Notes under the pieces: generated by a model
The model's input: only the letters and a program-made list of their open reading frames with translations
Database searches by the model: none
Told to the model about the DNA's origin: nothing
NCBI GenBank assembly: GCA_002197995.1
Contig: NGZR01000001.1
Location: 1,674,001 to 1,738,000, forward strand
Origin: Gaeumannomyces sp. JS-464
Taxonomy: Eukaryota; Ascomycota; Sordariomycetes; Magnaporthales; Magnaporthaceae
DNA length: 64,000 bases
Direction: 5' to 3'
Made by a program: the position numbers and the translations under genes
Shown here: in pieces, positions 1 through 12,717 of the stretch
Layout: every line of letters starts with the position of its first letter
Position numbering within the stretch: position 1 is the stretch's first letter

Positions 1-449
1 TCCCTGCCTCCCAAAGGGCATATAACGTGCTAGCGTTACCTAAGCTAAACATTAGGCTATATGTTGCTATCTGGCGGCTAGCAAAATTAAACCCGAAAGC
101 ATGCAAAAGTCGGGCCGCGTTCCGGCGTTCCTTGTAATAAGCGGGCAATCGGCGGTAGGGCGTATGTATGTACGCCAGGGCGTTGTAAAGCGCTGCGGGT
201 GGTAGTAGTGCGTTCGGCCGGCGAGTATGCCGATAAAAGGGTGGGGCCGGGGTTTAGGCTGGAAGGTTTTCGGGACCCCTAAAGCCCGGCCAAAAGTGCG
301 AAGAACTAACGAGCCTATTGTTAATCCTAGTGGTACAAAGGAAAAAGGCAAAAGGTGTAAAAAAATAAGGAAAAGGATATATGCGGGCTTTTTAAGCCCT
401 GTTGTTATCGTCCAGCGATAGTGTAATAAATTGGTAGCTTCGGCGAACG

Positions 450-3400
450 AGGTAAAAAGAAAGGCTTTTAAAATAGCCGTTTTTAATACCCGGGCGTATC
501 GAAAGCCGGGGAAAGGTCCGCTATAGGCCATTTGTTTTTTTACCGCTTTAGCCAGCCTGCAAAACATAAGGTAGGAAGGGGATTTATTTCGCCCATAGCG
601 GCACGGGTTATCGTCCTCGTGTTCGAATTTTCGGTAGTACCAGTCGAAATCCCCGTGGCCGGTGCGTGCGGCTATTAGCCTTTGTAATATGGAGCGGTGT
701 AATTGCAAAGCTTTAGGCGTACGCTGCGGGGCTGGCGGGAGGCTTATAGCCTTATACCGTACCGAAAGGTTGTTTACAAACCACGCGTTGCGGGCGTCCC
801 AGGCTATTTTCCGGGCTAAAGCTTTTATTCCGGCCACCGTTGGTTTGGAATGTTGGGGTATTGGCAAAGCCGATCCCAATTTGCTTCGGCATCGGCCTTT
901 TTATTTCCGGGAATTCCCGTATAGCCCGGGGATTATCGAACGTGGATTTGGTGCTTATTTATAAGGTAATAAACCTTTTTAAAGGCCTTTTAAAAGCTAT
1001 TAAGCGCCGTGCTTAAAAAGCCGTTGGCCGCCGAAGTGTTATCGAGGCATAAATGGAAAGTGCAATTGCGAAAGCTCCAAACGGCTTTACGAAGGCCCAT
1101 TTGGGCCTTTTCCGCCTCGCCGTCGAACATTTCCGCCGGGTGCGCCAACCGGCCGTGCCCGGAAAGTTTGCGTTAGCTGGGTTAGTATATTACCCAGCCG
1201 TATTTAACTGCCTCGTTTTTTGCTTTAAACCCGTCGTTATATATTTTAACGTTAGTAAGTGGAAAGGTGCGAAACTACGCCGTAAATACTTTAGCAGCTG
1301 CTTTTTTTTTAAGTGGCCGCCGTAAACCCCGTATATTTATAAAAGAGGTAAGCCGGGCGCGGTGCAACCGGAAAAAGTTCGGCCGTCCTTTATAACGAGG
1401 TCGTATGCTTGCCGGGCAAGCCTGCGTTAAGCTTTCGAGCGTTAAAAGCCGGTTTAGCCGTTGCGGCTAAAAGGTGATTTTCTAGTACCGTATTTATACG
1501 GGCCGCAAAACGAAAGCGAACTTCTTTTAAAAGCGTTTGGGCGTTTAAAACGCCGGATTCGTAATGCAAAGCGTTTATCGGTACGGTTTTCCAAGCCGGA
1601 ACCACTGCCCGAAAAAACGCGGTTAAAGTTTTGTTTACCCGCTCGATTAAATGGCTTTGGCGGATAAATTGCTATTGTGCTGGTTTATACGGGTGTGGTT
1701 TGGTTTTTCCCTTATACCACACTTTAACCCCGTATAAAGCCGTGGGGATTATAACCGTCGTAACGGCTTTATGTACCGAATGTGCCGGTATCCCCTTATC
1801 GAGTTCGCAAGCTTCCGGAGGTGGTTGGCAACGCTTTAGGCTTTTGCAGCCTTATTATCGATATAGGCTTTAAAATTAAACCGTTGGTCAAAAAGGACTT
1901 TTAACCACCGTAAAGCTTTTGTAGCTTGTTATATAGTAAAGCTTTCCGCCGTAACCGTTAGGGTTGTGGGATTTCTCCGTTTGGAAAAATGCATAAGTTC
2001 GCATTTCCCCAAGTCGAAAGCAACCTTATTAGCCTTGCCTTAACGTAGGATTTCCGTAACCGTGGCTTTTGCTTTACGAAAGCACTTTTCCGGGGTGCTA
2101 CCCGTTACGCAAATGCCTATATCGTCCGCGTATCCATACTTAACCGCTTTTGCTTTAAGTAAAATTTCGGCCATATAAAGCATAAATAAAACCGGTAATG
2201 CTGGTAACCTTTAAGGTAGCCCGCAGTTCGGGGAAAAAAAGGGCGCGGTAGCGTTTTTCAAACGCACTTTAACCACTTTGTTTTTTGCAAAAAATAATAC
2301 CCATCGTACTAACGTTAAATCCCAGCCTTGGTTTAAAAGCCTTCGAAAAAGCTTTCGGCGGAGTACAGCGTTAAAAGCCCTTTATACATTTATAATAACG
2401 AAGGCGGCCGTTTTATGCTTTTGGAAAGCCCGTTTTACCTCGTAAGCCACGCATGCCGTTAAATCGATAGCGGCTTTTTTCGAGGTAGCCCCGGCGTATT
2501 GCGGGGTTATAAGCCCGTATTATAATGCGAAAAATGCCATCCGCGAAACTACCAGCAGCTCCAGCCTTTTTCCTAAACACGGGAGCAAAGCTATTAGGCG
2601 GTAGGATTTTAAGTTCGTTATATCCGTTTTATTCGGCTGTTTTAGCATAACCATTTCCGCTGTGCGGAAAAAGGCCGGGTGGTGCCCGGCCCTAAAGCAG
2701 GCCTCGAAAAAGGCCTTAACGTATTCCCCTATTGCCGGCCACGCCGTTATAAATAGCTTAACCGTTAAAAAGTCGACGCCCGGAACCGTGTTTGCCGTGC
2801 CAACGGTGCATTTCCGGCATTCCTCTAAAAGGACGTGGGGGTCCCACGGGAATTGTGCGGTTTTTTAAGTAGCCTTTTACTATAACGGGTTTTTTTGTAA
2901 GTCGTTTTCCGCCGTAAACCTACGGAGAATTTTGCGGCTTAATACTTCCGCTTTGTTTTTTAGGGCTATTATAACCTCCCCGTCGATATTTAACAGGGGA
3001 AGCCGTATAGCGGGTGTAAGTTTATGCCATTTTATAGCACGGTATAGCGCTTTCGAGAAATCCACTTCTTTTAACACGCTAGCCTAATGCTATTTTTAGC
3101 CGTCCGAACCGTTGCTTTTAAAGCACGGGCTTCGGCCGTAAAAAGCCCGCCGTTTCTCATAGCTTTTGCAAAGTCCCGTTAAACGTTAGCGCACTTTTCG
3201 TTTTACCAAAATTGGCCTTTTTTTTAGCTTTAAACCTTTAGCCGAAAGCTATTAACGCATTTTTTAATAGGTTTGTTAATACTTCAGCCGTTTTATTTAG
3301 GTAGTTTGCAATGTTTAAGTTGTAAATGGTGGCAAGCTGTCGGCCCCCGTTATTACCCGTTTGCGAAAAACGGTAGTTTATCGTTTGGTAGCGTAATACG

Positions 3401-4045
3401 CTAGCAATCCGGAACGAAGTTATTTCGGTTAGGAATTTCGATTCGTATTGTGCGATAATCCGAACCGGTTGCTAACGAAAAGTCGATTTCCGCTGTTGCC
3501 AAAAGGGCGTTGGAAAAGGTAAAATCCAAAACGCCCCCATCGTTATACGTAGGTTAGCCTAAGTTAGTAAATAAGAAAGGTTATAAGTATTAGCCTATTG
3601 GGTTATATCCTGGCCTTTATTTTTATTACTTTTAACCGGATTTTACGCCGGGAACTTTGCGTTAAAGTCCTTAGCTATAATGCATTTTACCGTTAAACGC
3701 CAACGTAGTAAAAAGTTTAACGAGGGTTTTAAAAGGTCTTTTAAAAGCCTATATACGTTAACAAAAGTGCACCTGGCAACGGTAAGCCAAAAGATATCCC
3801 GGGTGTTACCTGCCGGCCGGTCCGTTACGAGCCGAAACTTTGGGTCTTTCCGTACGTAAGTTATTACCCGAGGCTTGGTTTAATAGTCGTGCCAGCTATT
3901 TACCGAAGTAAATAGCTCGTATAACGGGTAGGTGCAAAGCATAAACTTCCCTTTCCACGCGCTAAAAGGCTTTTGCATTAGCACCACGTCGATATTTTAG
4001 CTCCAAAATAATTAAAGTAAAATAGCCCCCGCTTTTAAACTACGT
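450..4045 (-). pseudogene. LINE A ORF2 remnant (endonuclease-reverse transcriptase-RNase H)
   Basis: This is the decayed replication protein of LINE A, homologous along its length to ORF2 of LINE B. The reverse-transcriptase YADD box is still encoded (reverse complement of 2121-2132). The C-terminal part is the best-preserved frame, running on the minus strand from 879 down to 67 past the expected stop. It contains a Cys/His cluster (HEDDNPCRYGRNKS, then a Cys further on) in which one Cys of the family pattern CRCGRNK has become Tyr, a G-to-A change. The endonuclease part (about 3100-4045) is full of stops. It cannot encode a working protein. Confidence 0.85.
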
Positions 4046-4810
4046 TAAACGTTCGCTTAGGCGGCGGTTAAAGCACGGCGTTCGAAGCGAAGCCTTAAAC
4101 GCCGGGCCTTATTGCTATGCGTTTGTTATATCCGGTTGGCTGCTGGTATACGTAAAAGCGGCGTTAATGTATTAAAAGCTTTGGCTTTAAGGTTGTTAGC
4201 CGGCGGTACCGTTAGTTTCCTCCAAAAGGTTTCCGGTTATTTTTATAGCCTTTTTAAGCTCGGGAAGGTCCAATTCCATATCCGCTAATACTTCGTATTA
4301 GTTGTTAAAACTAACCCTAAGTTTTTTAGCAAAATGCCTTTTTTTGCCGGCCGTACGGGCCACGCCTTTCGAGGCCGGCGGGCTTACCAGGTTTGCTGTA
4401 ACGGCGGAGGCGACGGCGGGGGTAGCGGGGGTAGCAGCGGCGATAAAAATGGCTGGAGTAACGGCGATAACGGTATTAGCCGTAAAGTTAATAGCAGCAA
4501 TAGCGGCTGTATTAGCGGTATCGTTAATAGTAATAACGGTAGCCGCAAATAATAACGGTAGCGGTCGTAAAGTTTGCCGTTAAATTAACGGTTACGGCGA
4601 AGCCGCCCGTAGTAGTAGCGGTTGCGGGAAAGGTATCGTCGGTAGCAGCGGCAAATGCGGTAGCGCTAGCAACGGCGGCTTCCGCCGCCTTTGCCGCTAC
4701 CCGGTACGCTTGTGCGCTTAACCTCCTAACAGCCCCTTTTTCTTTATAAATTAAGTGCTTTAGCACTTCGTTTAGCCGTACGGGCTTTATAAGGCAATTC
4801 GGGTGGTTGG

Positions 4811-5343
4811 TGTAAAAATATAAGGTTTTAATTAGGGCGTGCTTGCGCTAATCACAGTAATTAACAAAGTTACGTTTAGTTAGTACGGGCCTTGTTAAGC
4901 ATTACAAGTAGCGCTGGTAGGGCCCTAAGTTTAATAGGTGGTATAGGCTTGTATTGCAGGGAGGGGTCGCCAACTCGACTCCTTTATATACCCTCCGACA
5001 TCGATCCCGCGAGCCCCCCGCCTAAAAGGGTTCCGGTGCCGCACGCGATTTTCCGAAAAATTATTTTATATAGGGAAATTAAAAAATCGACCCACGGCCA
5101 CCAAAGCTATTTTTGCGTTGGGCTTCCAAATTTAACTTGTGCAATTTTCACCCCTGCCTCGGCGCGTGCAGGGTAGGTGAATTAGGTAGCCCCACAGCGG
5201 CTAACTTAAGCGCTGTAACACGTTGTGGGCCGACCCTATGCACAGATTTATAAAAGTACAGGGTAGGTAATACAGGGTAGGTAGTGCAGGGTAGGTAGGG
5301 TTTATACGCCTAACCTTATCTAAATATATTAGTTATTTTAATA
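4811..5343 (-). repeat. Copia 1 left LTR (3' LTR)
   Basis: About 533 bp, starting TGTAAAAATATAAGG and ending TTATTTTAATA on the plus strand. It is a near copy of 12187-12717. In element orientation it carries a TATA box, GGGTATATAAAGG (complement of about 4979-4993), the likely U3 promoter. Four short repeats of CAGGGTAGGT occur near 5165-5300. Confidence 0.92.
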
Positions 5344-5358
5344 CCCCTTTTTTTTACT
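5344..5358 (-). other. Copia 1 polypurine tract
   Basis: The complement reads GTAAAAAAAAAGGGG directly against the 3' LTR. This is the expected place and composition for the plus-strand primer of an LTR retrotransposon. Confidence 0.8.
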
Positions 5359-5781
5359 ATTTCCTTTTAAAAATTAGGAAAAGTTTATTTAAATAAGGAT
5401 AATGCGGTTGTTAGGGTAAACAAAAGGAAATTTTATGTGCGTTAACCTGCATTACCAATAACTAACAAGCACGCTAAACAAAAACTAAGCTTTAGTACTT
5501 AGGTTTAAAAGCTTTAAAAAGGTTTTGTGCATTGGAAGGGTTAACGGTTTAGTTAGCCTATTAGCAGGCATTCTTTTAGTGTTTAAGTACTTTATTGTAA
5601 TTGTATTTGCCTTTACTTTTTCCCTAACGAAATGGAACTTTAACAACGTGTGTTTAGTTCGTAAGTGCAGGGTAAGGTTATATGCATTACTAATAGAGCT
5701 TTGGTTATTACCAAAGATTGCAATAGGTCCATTAATAAGGCTTTGGAGCTTTATAAACAGGTACTTTAACCACTTCGCCTT

Positions 5782-8700
5782 TTAAAGGGTTTTTGCTAGG
5801 GCATTGGTTTTAGCCTTTATAATGCTAAAAGCTATAGTACTAGCCCTTTTGCATTTCCAACTGATAAGGCTTCCGGCTAGCATAAAAAGGTAGCCATAAG
5901 TTGATTTAAAGGTACCTAAATCTCCAGCAAAATCGCTGTCGTTAAAACCAATCAATTGTAACAAGTTACCTTTAGGGGGTTCACTTATTTGGTTTGCTTT
6001 AATTAATTTGCCTTTATAACCATAGCATATAGCTAGATTACAAGTGCTGCTTAAATACCTAAGCAGGTTTTTTGCGGCGTTAATATGCGTGTTGGTGGCT
6101 TTTATTAAGTGGCGTAAAATCCATTAAATAGCGAAACCGATATCCGGGCGGGTTAATAGCATTAGGTACATAACGGTCCTTATAATTTTCTGTAATAGTT
6201 TAATTTTAACAAAAGTTACAAGTGATCCGCTTGTATCTTTAAGCACGCTTGGCTGTAAAAGGATACTTATAAATCGAAAAGCTTTTAACCCGAACGTTTA
6301 AAGCATTTCGTCGATATACTGGCTTTGGTGGATCCAAAGAAGCCGTTTAAGCTTATCCCTTATAATTTAAACACTTAAAAAGTAGGTGGCAAGCCCGCGA
6401 TCTTTTAATGCATACATTTTATGTAGCGGCTTTTTAAGGGTATTAATATACTTAATATTAGGCCTAATTAACAAGCAGTTATTTACAAAGGTAATAATAA
6501 AGTGCTTTATTTTAGCATTAAAGTAAACCGCTGGATTAAAGATAAGCGAGGTAAACCTTTCCAACTTTAATAGGTTTTTTAGCTTATTTTGCCATTTACG
6601 AGGCTTTTGTTTTAAACCATACAGTGCTTTTTTTAGTAAAATTACCTGTTTTTTAAAGGTTTTATAACCAAATTGTTTAGCTAATTGTTTAATTTCGGGG
6701 GTTACAGCAGTTAACCATTTTTTAAAACCTTTTGAAATATTTAGGTAAATATTTACGTTAAGGTTATTGTTAAAAAATGCCCCAATAAAGTCGAATTATT
6801 CGATTTCCCAGTTTTTTGCAATAGCAAAAGCTAATAAAATACGCCAGGTAAGCGGTATACTAGTAAAAGCAAAGGTTTTTACAAAGTCCAGGCCTTTTAT
6901 TTGCAAAAAAACCCTAGCAACTAACCTAGCTTTATATTTAATAGGGCGATTTTCTTTATCCTTTTTTAGCTTAAATACCGGTCGATAAGTAATTAATTTC
7001 CGCCTTTTAGGTAGTTTAGCTTTAGGTAGAAAGCTAAAAGTTTTAGCTCGTAAAAGTTGCTCGAACTCGGAATTTAAAGCGGTTAACTAGTCCTTTTTAT
7101 AAAGGCTTTTTAAAGCTTCCTTATAAAAGTTAAGTTCGCCATTTTTAATAGGCTTTTTCTTTTTAACAACCTGCTTTGCTTTATAGCAAATATATTAAAC
7201 GAAATCGTCGATTTCCATTAGGTTTGGTTTAGGTAGTACCTTCTTCATTATATTTTCGAGATTATCGTCGATACGCATTTCATCCATTGTAATTACCGGT
7301 ATTTTACGCGTTGGTGGCGCTGTAGCTGTTATACTTTTAAAAGGTCGAATAGTAAGGCGAACAAGCTTAAAAAGCCTGTTTATAGGGTTTAATACCGGGG
7401 CCGTTGGTACCCGTAGGTTTTTAATTCTTTTAAAAATCGATTTCCACTTCGCTTTTAAAATCCCTCTCGGGGTTAAAAACACTAGCTGTTTTAATGCCTT
7501 TTTTAGCAGGGTTTTTAATAGTAACCCTTTTTAAAATCCTTTCCCCCTTTGGAACGAGATTTTCTACTGTTACTCCTTTTAATATTTTAATAGTCGAGGT
7601 TTTGTATACTGCCCTACGGCTAAGCGCATATACAAATACAATAGTTTTGCTTAAAGCTTTAAAAAGCCTAACGGGTTCCGTTTTAGTAGCTAGTTTTTTC
7701 AATTTTGCCTTATGCTTTAAGGGAATTAAAACCTCCGCGTGGGTACCAATTACCCGATAGTGGCCTAAATTAGGCCTATAAAAAAACCGGGTTTTATTTC
7801 GTTATAAAGCTTTTGGTAAAAGCTAACCTCCCTATTAGTAACCGCCGTAGCGTTTACTAATTTAACCATTAAAAGTAAAACGTAGCATTATAAATAAAAC
7901 GGCAGGCCAGCCGCGTTAATTGTAGCCCTAAGCCTATTTAAAATCACCCGAATAATGCGTTTTGATAAGCCATTTTAACCGTGGTTATAAGGGTTCGACG
8001 AATCGAATGCTGTGCTTTTGCGTTCGAGCTAAGCCTTTAGCGCCGTATTTACCTTTTTTCTACTATTAAAGAAAAACTTTGTAAGGTAACGCCTGTATTT
8101 TGCTTTTAATGCCTTAAAAAAGGACTTAATAGCGGAGTACAATACTGGGCTTTGCTTATTCGGTAGTTGAAAAGTTTACCGGAACTTTAATTTTCGATTA
8201 ATAAGCATAAGGATTACGGGTTTTTTATTATATAGCGTTAGGGATAAAATGATTGTATCCCTTTCGATAAAACCTAACACATTATCCGGAAAGGGTAATA
8301 GGCTTTTTTTAGTTTTCCATACCGCTATAGTTTTGGCATATGTTACGCATTGCAACCCTTGTATTTTATCGAAGTTAGGGAGATTAAAGGTAATTTTAAC
8401 GGTTTTTTTTAGCAAAGCCAATCCCAAATGCCTTAATTTGCGATGCTAAAGCAACGTTTTAAAGGCCAGTTTTTCGTTACACCCTTTTATTACATCACTT
8501 TTAACGTTTACACATCCGTCGACAAACTTCCGGAGGCTTTTAAGGGTAATATTAATAAAAAAGGCCGCTTGTACCTCACTTCCTGTAAAAGACTTTAGCA
8601 ACGGATCTTCTTGTATGGGAAATCCCTTGTTTTAGTAAAGTAATGTCTTTTAAAATGGGCTTTTTAATAGATTTGTTTAGTGGTTTGCCGAGCTTACAAG

Positions 8701-9500
8701 GTTTAACTACACGGGAGTTTTTAAAGCTTTTTGCATTAAACTTAGGCTTATTACCCCCGAAGCCAATTTTTCTTATGGTACGGGGTAGCTTTACCTTTAG
8801 TACAAGGTAGCTTTTCCGTTTAATCCATATTTTTTTTTAAATTAGAATCGAAACGAGCATATTCCTTTTAATTTACAAAAGGAACGTTATTAAATTTAAC
8901 GCTAATTACGGGAGTTACCCGTTATGCGGCTTGGTTAAAACTTAAGCTATAGTGAAATCTTTTGCGAATATTAAGCAGTATATGCTTTTTAACGTTAAGG
9001 AAAAAGCCATGTTTAACTGGATTTAAAACGCCCTAGCATTTACGATTTAAATTATATAAGCCCTATTTGATAAGAATTCCGCTTAATTAATAATGTCGTA
9101 AACCATTAATAATATTAATATCGAATTCGGGAATATATAACACCTGGTTAAAGGTTACGGTTTCGAAATCATTAGGTTTATTAAAGCGCCAAACTGTTAA
9201 TTTAATAGTGCCGATATTTTTAGGGATTACGAGGCCGCCTCCCGTTTTTATTACTATTTCGCATTTGGTGTTAAAAGTAGTAAAATGCTCCTTAAAGTTA
9301 AAAATGTGATTTGTATTTTTGTATTATATAATACAGGCTATTAAAAGTGCGTTGGTTTTTAGCGTGTTTGCTTTTACTATTGAAGTGTTTACAACACGTG
9401 CAATGCATTATAGCCGGTAAATTAAAAGTAGTTAAAACCTTTGAATTAAATTTAAAATCCGAAGAGTTATTGCTATCTTGTATATTAAGTAACCCTAAAT
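5782..9500 (-). pseudogene. Copia 1 pol remnant (integrase, reverse transcriptase, RNase H)
   Basis: Reading on the minus strand from high to low coordinates, 8427-8176 contains an integrase N-terminal region with a C..C..AK spacing followed by a DTI...YNKKPVILMLINRKLKFR-like stretch. Next comes a linker (7482-7195). The reverse-transcriptase block at 6564-6367 has NPAVYFNAKIKHFIITFVNN, where the copia motif YVDD reads FVNN. RNase H follows at 5964-5782, with GFNDSDFAGDLGTFKSTYGY and SWKCKR motifs typical of Ty1/copia. Both Asp-to-Asn changes in the active site are G-to-A, as RIP gives. Frames are short and stop-ridden. The 9504-9298 frame may belong to the protease/pre-integrase region but I cannot place it. 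Confidence 0.85.
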
Positions 9501-9504
9501 CCAT

Positions 9505-12172
9505 TGTACCGCTGGTTATAGCGTTACTTTCCGAAACCTTTCCAAAAGGGTAAAATTCGCTAACAGCCTTTAAAAAAGGTTGTAATTTAGCGCTATAAAA
9601 AAGTTCCTTTTTTATCGGAGGATTTTTTACCGTTTTACCCTTTTGGATTTATCAAATTTAAAAGAGCTATTTTAGCTTTTAGGTTTATTTTTAGCCTTTT
9701 TGCCTTTCCTATTAGCGGTTTTATTTTTTTCCTTTTTTTGCTTTTAGCACCTTTTATATTTAGTGGTTTTTTTGCTCCTGGGCCTTATAACTAGCAGCCT
9801 GTTTATGCGTCGTAAAAATAGGGTTATTTGTTTCAGCGAGCAAATCCGCCATTAAATACTGCAAATTAATGCCTTCGGTTAATTGCCCTAAAGCATTAGC
9901 ATTACGAATAGTGCTTTAAAGCCTTTCGGCCTATTAAAAGAATGCACTTTTTAAGGCTTTTAGGTATTAATTTTTAATATTAATAGCATTTAATTGTACA
10001 CAGTTATTACAAAGCCTAATTAGCAAAAAATTAAAAGTAAAGTTAAACTCGCTAATAAACCTTTTAAATTTAGCGAAATTTAAGGAATAAAACTTTTTAT
10101 AAAGCGCATTTCTTTAAATTTTAAGCGTTAGGGAGTAACTATCTTTTAAGGCAATAAACGCCAAAGTCGGATTCGTTTCCCACGTAATAATGTAAAGCGT
10201 TTTTTTATTACAGTTATTTTTAAGAAATAGTAAAATTAAAGCCTGATTTTTATAAAAATGTTTATAGCGAATTTTGGGTTATTTGTAAACCTTGATATAC
10301 TTATTACGGTAAATTGTAATACCAGCGTGTGTTTTTATTTAGCGTAGTTAAAAGCCCCCTGTAGCTTTAAGGTTTCCGGAAAAGAAATACCTTTTTAAAC
10401 AACTTTTTATTACAGGGTTATTATAAGTGAAAATGCCCGAAGCAGGTGGTGGAACAGTGTTTTTACCATTAAAATTTATAAGGTTTTTAGCGTTTTTAGG
10501 TGCATTTGGTTGTTTGGAACCGGTGGTACCGGTAATGCCGGCGGGGTAAGTGTATTCCTCATTACCTCCTTTTAACCCCTAAATGCTTTTAATAGCGCTA
10601 ATAACCTTGCATTTTGCTTTTAATTTTAGCTATTAATTTAGTAAATATATTAATTTTATTTGCTTGCGTTTTAACCTGATTAATAAGTTATTCCAGCGTG
10701 GTTATCCCGAATTATTAGTACCGTCGTTTGGTTATTTTGCATATTTGCTTATAATACCTAAAAGGTAATTAATAGCAGTTAATTTTGCAGTTATTCCGTA
10801 TATTGTAATACTAAAAAGACAGTTTACAAAAAGCAACAAATATACTGCGTAAATGCCTGGAAATTACTGTTTTCCAGGGCTTTATACAGTTGTTTGCTTT
10901 AACTAACCTAAAAGGTGCTAAACTTTTAGGGTTTTATTTAGCAGTTATTTTAGCGTAACTGGCCTAAAGTTAGCAAAGCTTTAAAGCTTTTGCAATTACA
11001 AAGCAACCTTATAAGGTAGGTGTTTATAAGGTAATTGCCAAAGCTAACGAGGCTTTGTAATAGTAAAGCTTTTTTACAACTATTGGTAAATTAACCTAAA
11101 ATTAAGCTGGCTTTAGGCTTTTTAATCCAATTCCACGTATTTTAACAGGGACTGTTAAAGTGTAGCTATTTAGCGTTCCTTTAGGTATTAAAGTATTATT
11201 ACACTAATTAAACTAATAGGCTCGCTTAAACGTGCGCACTAACTGTTTTAATGTTTTTTACCGCGAGGGTACGCTATAAGGTAGGTTATAAACTGCCTTA
11301 ACCGAGGTGTAGCTCCTATTAGGCTGCATAACAATCTGCGTAACGTTACCCCCGCAATTAAGGAATTTAATAGGTTAATAAGCGGCTTTTACAAGCGGCC
11401 TGGTATTTATGCACAATAAAAAACCCTTTATTTTTGCTTTTAAGAGTGCTACAAATAAAGCGTTATCCATTAAGGGTACGCAGTTGGCAAACCCCGTTTT
11501 TTGCACCGAAAGTGGGATTAAAAAGGAATTAACCACCACTTGCTTCGACCTTAACAAACCTCGTTTTTAGCACCCGGAAGTGGGCCAAAGGGGAACTAAT
11601 TAGGGGCTTTTTTAGTACTGCAAACCCCGTCTTTACACTTCGAAAGCTGCCTAAAAGGGAACTAATAGCGCTGGTAACCCTTTAACGTATAACGCTTTTA
11701 ATAGCTAGGCCACTTTCTACGTTATACTCCGAAACACAAACTTGGGTATTTATATAGCGCTTTTAAACGCTTGCCCCTAATTATTATCTGGGTGCCCCCC
11801 GGCACCTCTTTGGGTAATTTGGTTGGGCGTTACCTTAGCGCCGCTTTGGTTTTTAAAGGTACTTATAGGGCGTTCCGCAGCGCCGATAAGCCTCGGTATT
11901 AGCGCTTTTTAGCGCCTATTAGTAGGTATTGCCACCTCCTAGCGATTAAAATTCAGTTTTTAATTCCCCGATTCGCTTTAGCTCGCAACAAAAGTTACGG
12001 TCGCAATTTCAATTAAACAGCGTCCTAAACCAAAAGTTACAGGGCTTAGTTAGTGCACAAGTTTAATGCACTGGGCGTTTAATCGGTCGCGCGATTTCGC
12101 GATCGCAGGGTTTTAATTAGGGTTTAATTTAGCACTCGATAGGCCACGATCTCTTGCCAGCTATTGGATTTC
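9505..12172 (-). other. Copia 1 gag and 5' leader region, no readable frame
   Basis: By position this must hold gag and the leader of copia 1, but it is AT-rich with dense stops and I recognise no domain. Three imperfect units of about 65 bp occur at about 11489-11665, each with AAACC(C/T)CG, then a GAAAGTGG or GGAAGTGG core, then GGAACTAAT. They are a small tandem repeat in the leader. Confidence 0.6.
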
Positions 12173-12186
12173 CCGGGCTTATAACT
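12173..12186 (-). other. Copia 1 primer-binding site, half-tRNA-iMet type
   Basis: Just inside the 5' LTR the minus strand reads AGTTATAAGCCCGGG. This is nearly complementary to the anticodon stem-loop of initiator tRNA-Met (GGGCTCATAACCC), with one G-to-A difference. Copia of Drosophila and yeast Ty5 are primed by a 5' half of this tRNA. Copia 2 has the same core at the same place. Confidence 0.6.
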
Positions 12187-12717
12187 TGTAAAGATATAGG
12201 GTTTTATTGGGGCGTGCTTGCGCTAATCACAGTAATTAACAGGGTTACGTTTAATTAGTACGGGCTTTATTAAGCACTACAAGTAGCGCTGGCAGGGCTC
12301 CAAGCTTAGTGGGTGGTACAGGCTTGTATTGCAGGGAGGGGTCGCCAATTCGACTCCTTTATATACCTTCCGACATCGATCCCGCGGGCCCCCCGCCTAA
12401 AGGGGTTCCGGTGCCGCACGCGATTTTCCGAAAAATTATTTATATAGGGAAATTAAGAAATCGACCCACGGTTACCAAAGCCATTTTTGCGTTGGGCTTC
12501 CAAATCTAACTTGTGCAATTTTCACCCCTGCCTCGGCGCGTGCAGGGTAGGTGAATTAGGTAGCCCCACAGCGGCTGACTTAAGCGCTGTAGCACGCTGT
12601 GGGCCGACCCTGTGCACAAATCTATAAAAGTACAGGGTAGGTAATACAAGGTAGGTAGTGCAAGGTAGGTAAGGTTTGTGCGCCCAACCTTATCTAAATA
12701 CATTAGTTATTTTAACA
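12187..12717 (-). repeat. Copia 1 right LTR (5' LTR)
   Basis: 531 bp, TGTAAAGATATAGGG to TTATTTTAACA on the plus strand. It is followed at once by the GTTGG target duplicate and the rest of LINE A ORF1. It keeps the terminal CA that the left copy has lost. The TATA-like segment reads GGTATATAAAGG in element orientation. Confidence 0.92.

Larger units (their letters stand above)
4811..12717 (-). mobile_element. Copia 1: complete but decayed Ty1/copia LTR retrotransposon
   Basis: Two direct repeats of about 530 bp (4811-5343 and 12187-12717) bound a 6.8-kb internal region. Each repeat begins TG and ends CA, or TA in the left copy, a C-to-T change. The element is flanked by the 5-bp direct repeat GTTGG (4806-4810 and 12718-12722), and removing it restores LINE A ORF1. 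Coding is on the minus strand, with integrase, reverse transcriptase and RNase H in the copia order. A polypurine tract sits beside the 3' LTR and a half-tRNA-type primer site beside the 5' LTR. The element is inactive because every frame is broken. Confidence 0.93.

Noticed and set aside
11489..11665. Possible CRISPR-like repeat array
   Set aside because: Repeats are imperfect, not separated by unique spacers of fixed size, and lie in a eukaryotic retrotransposon.
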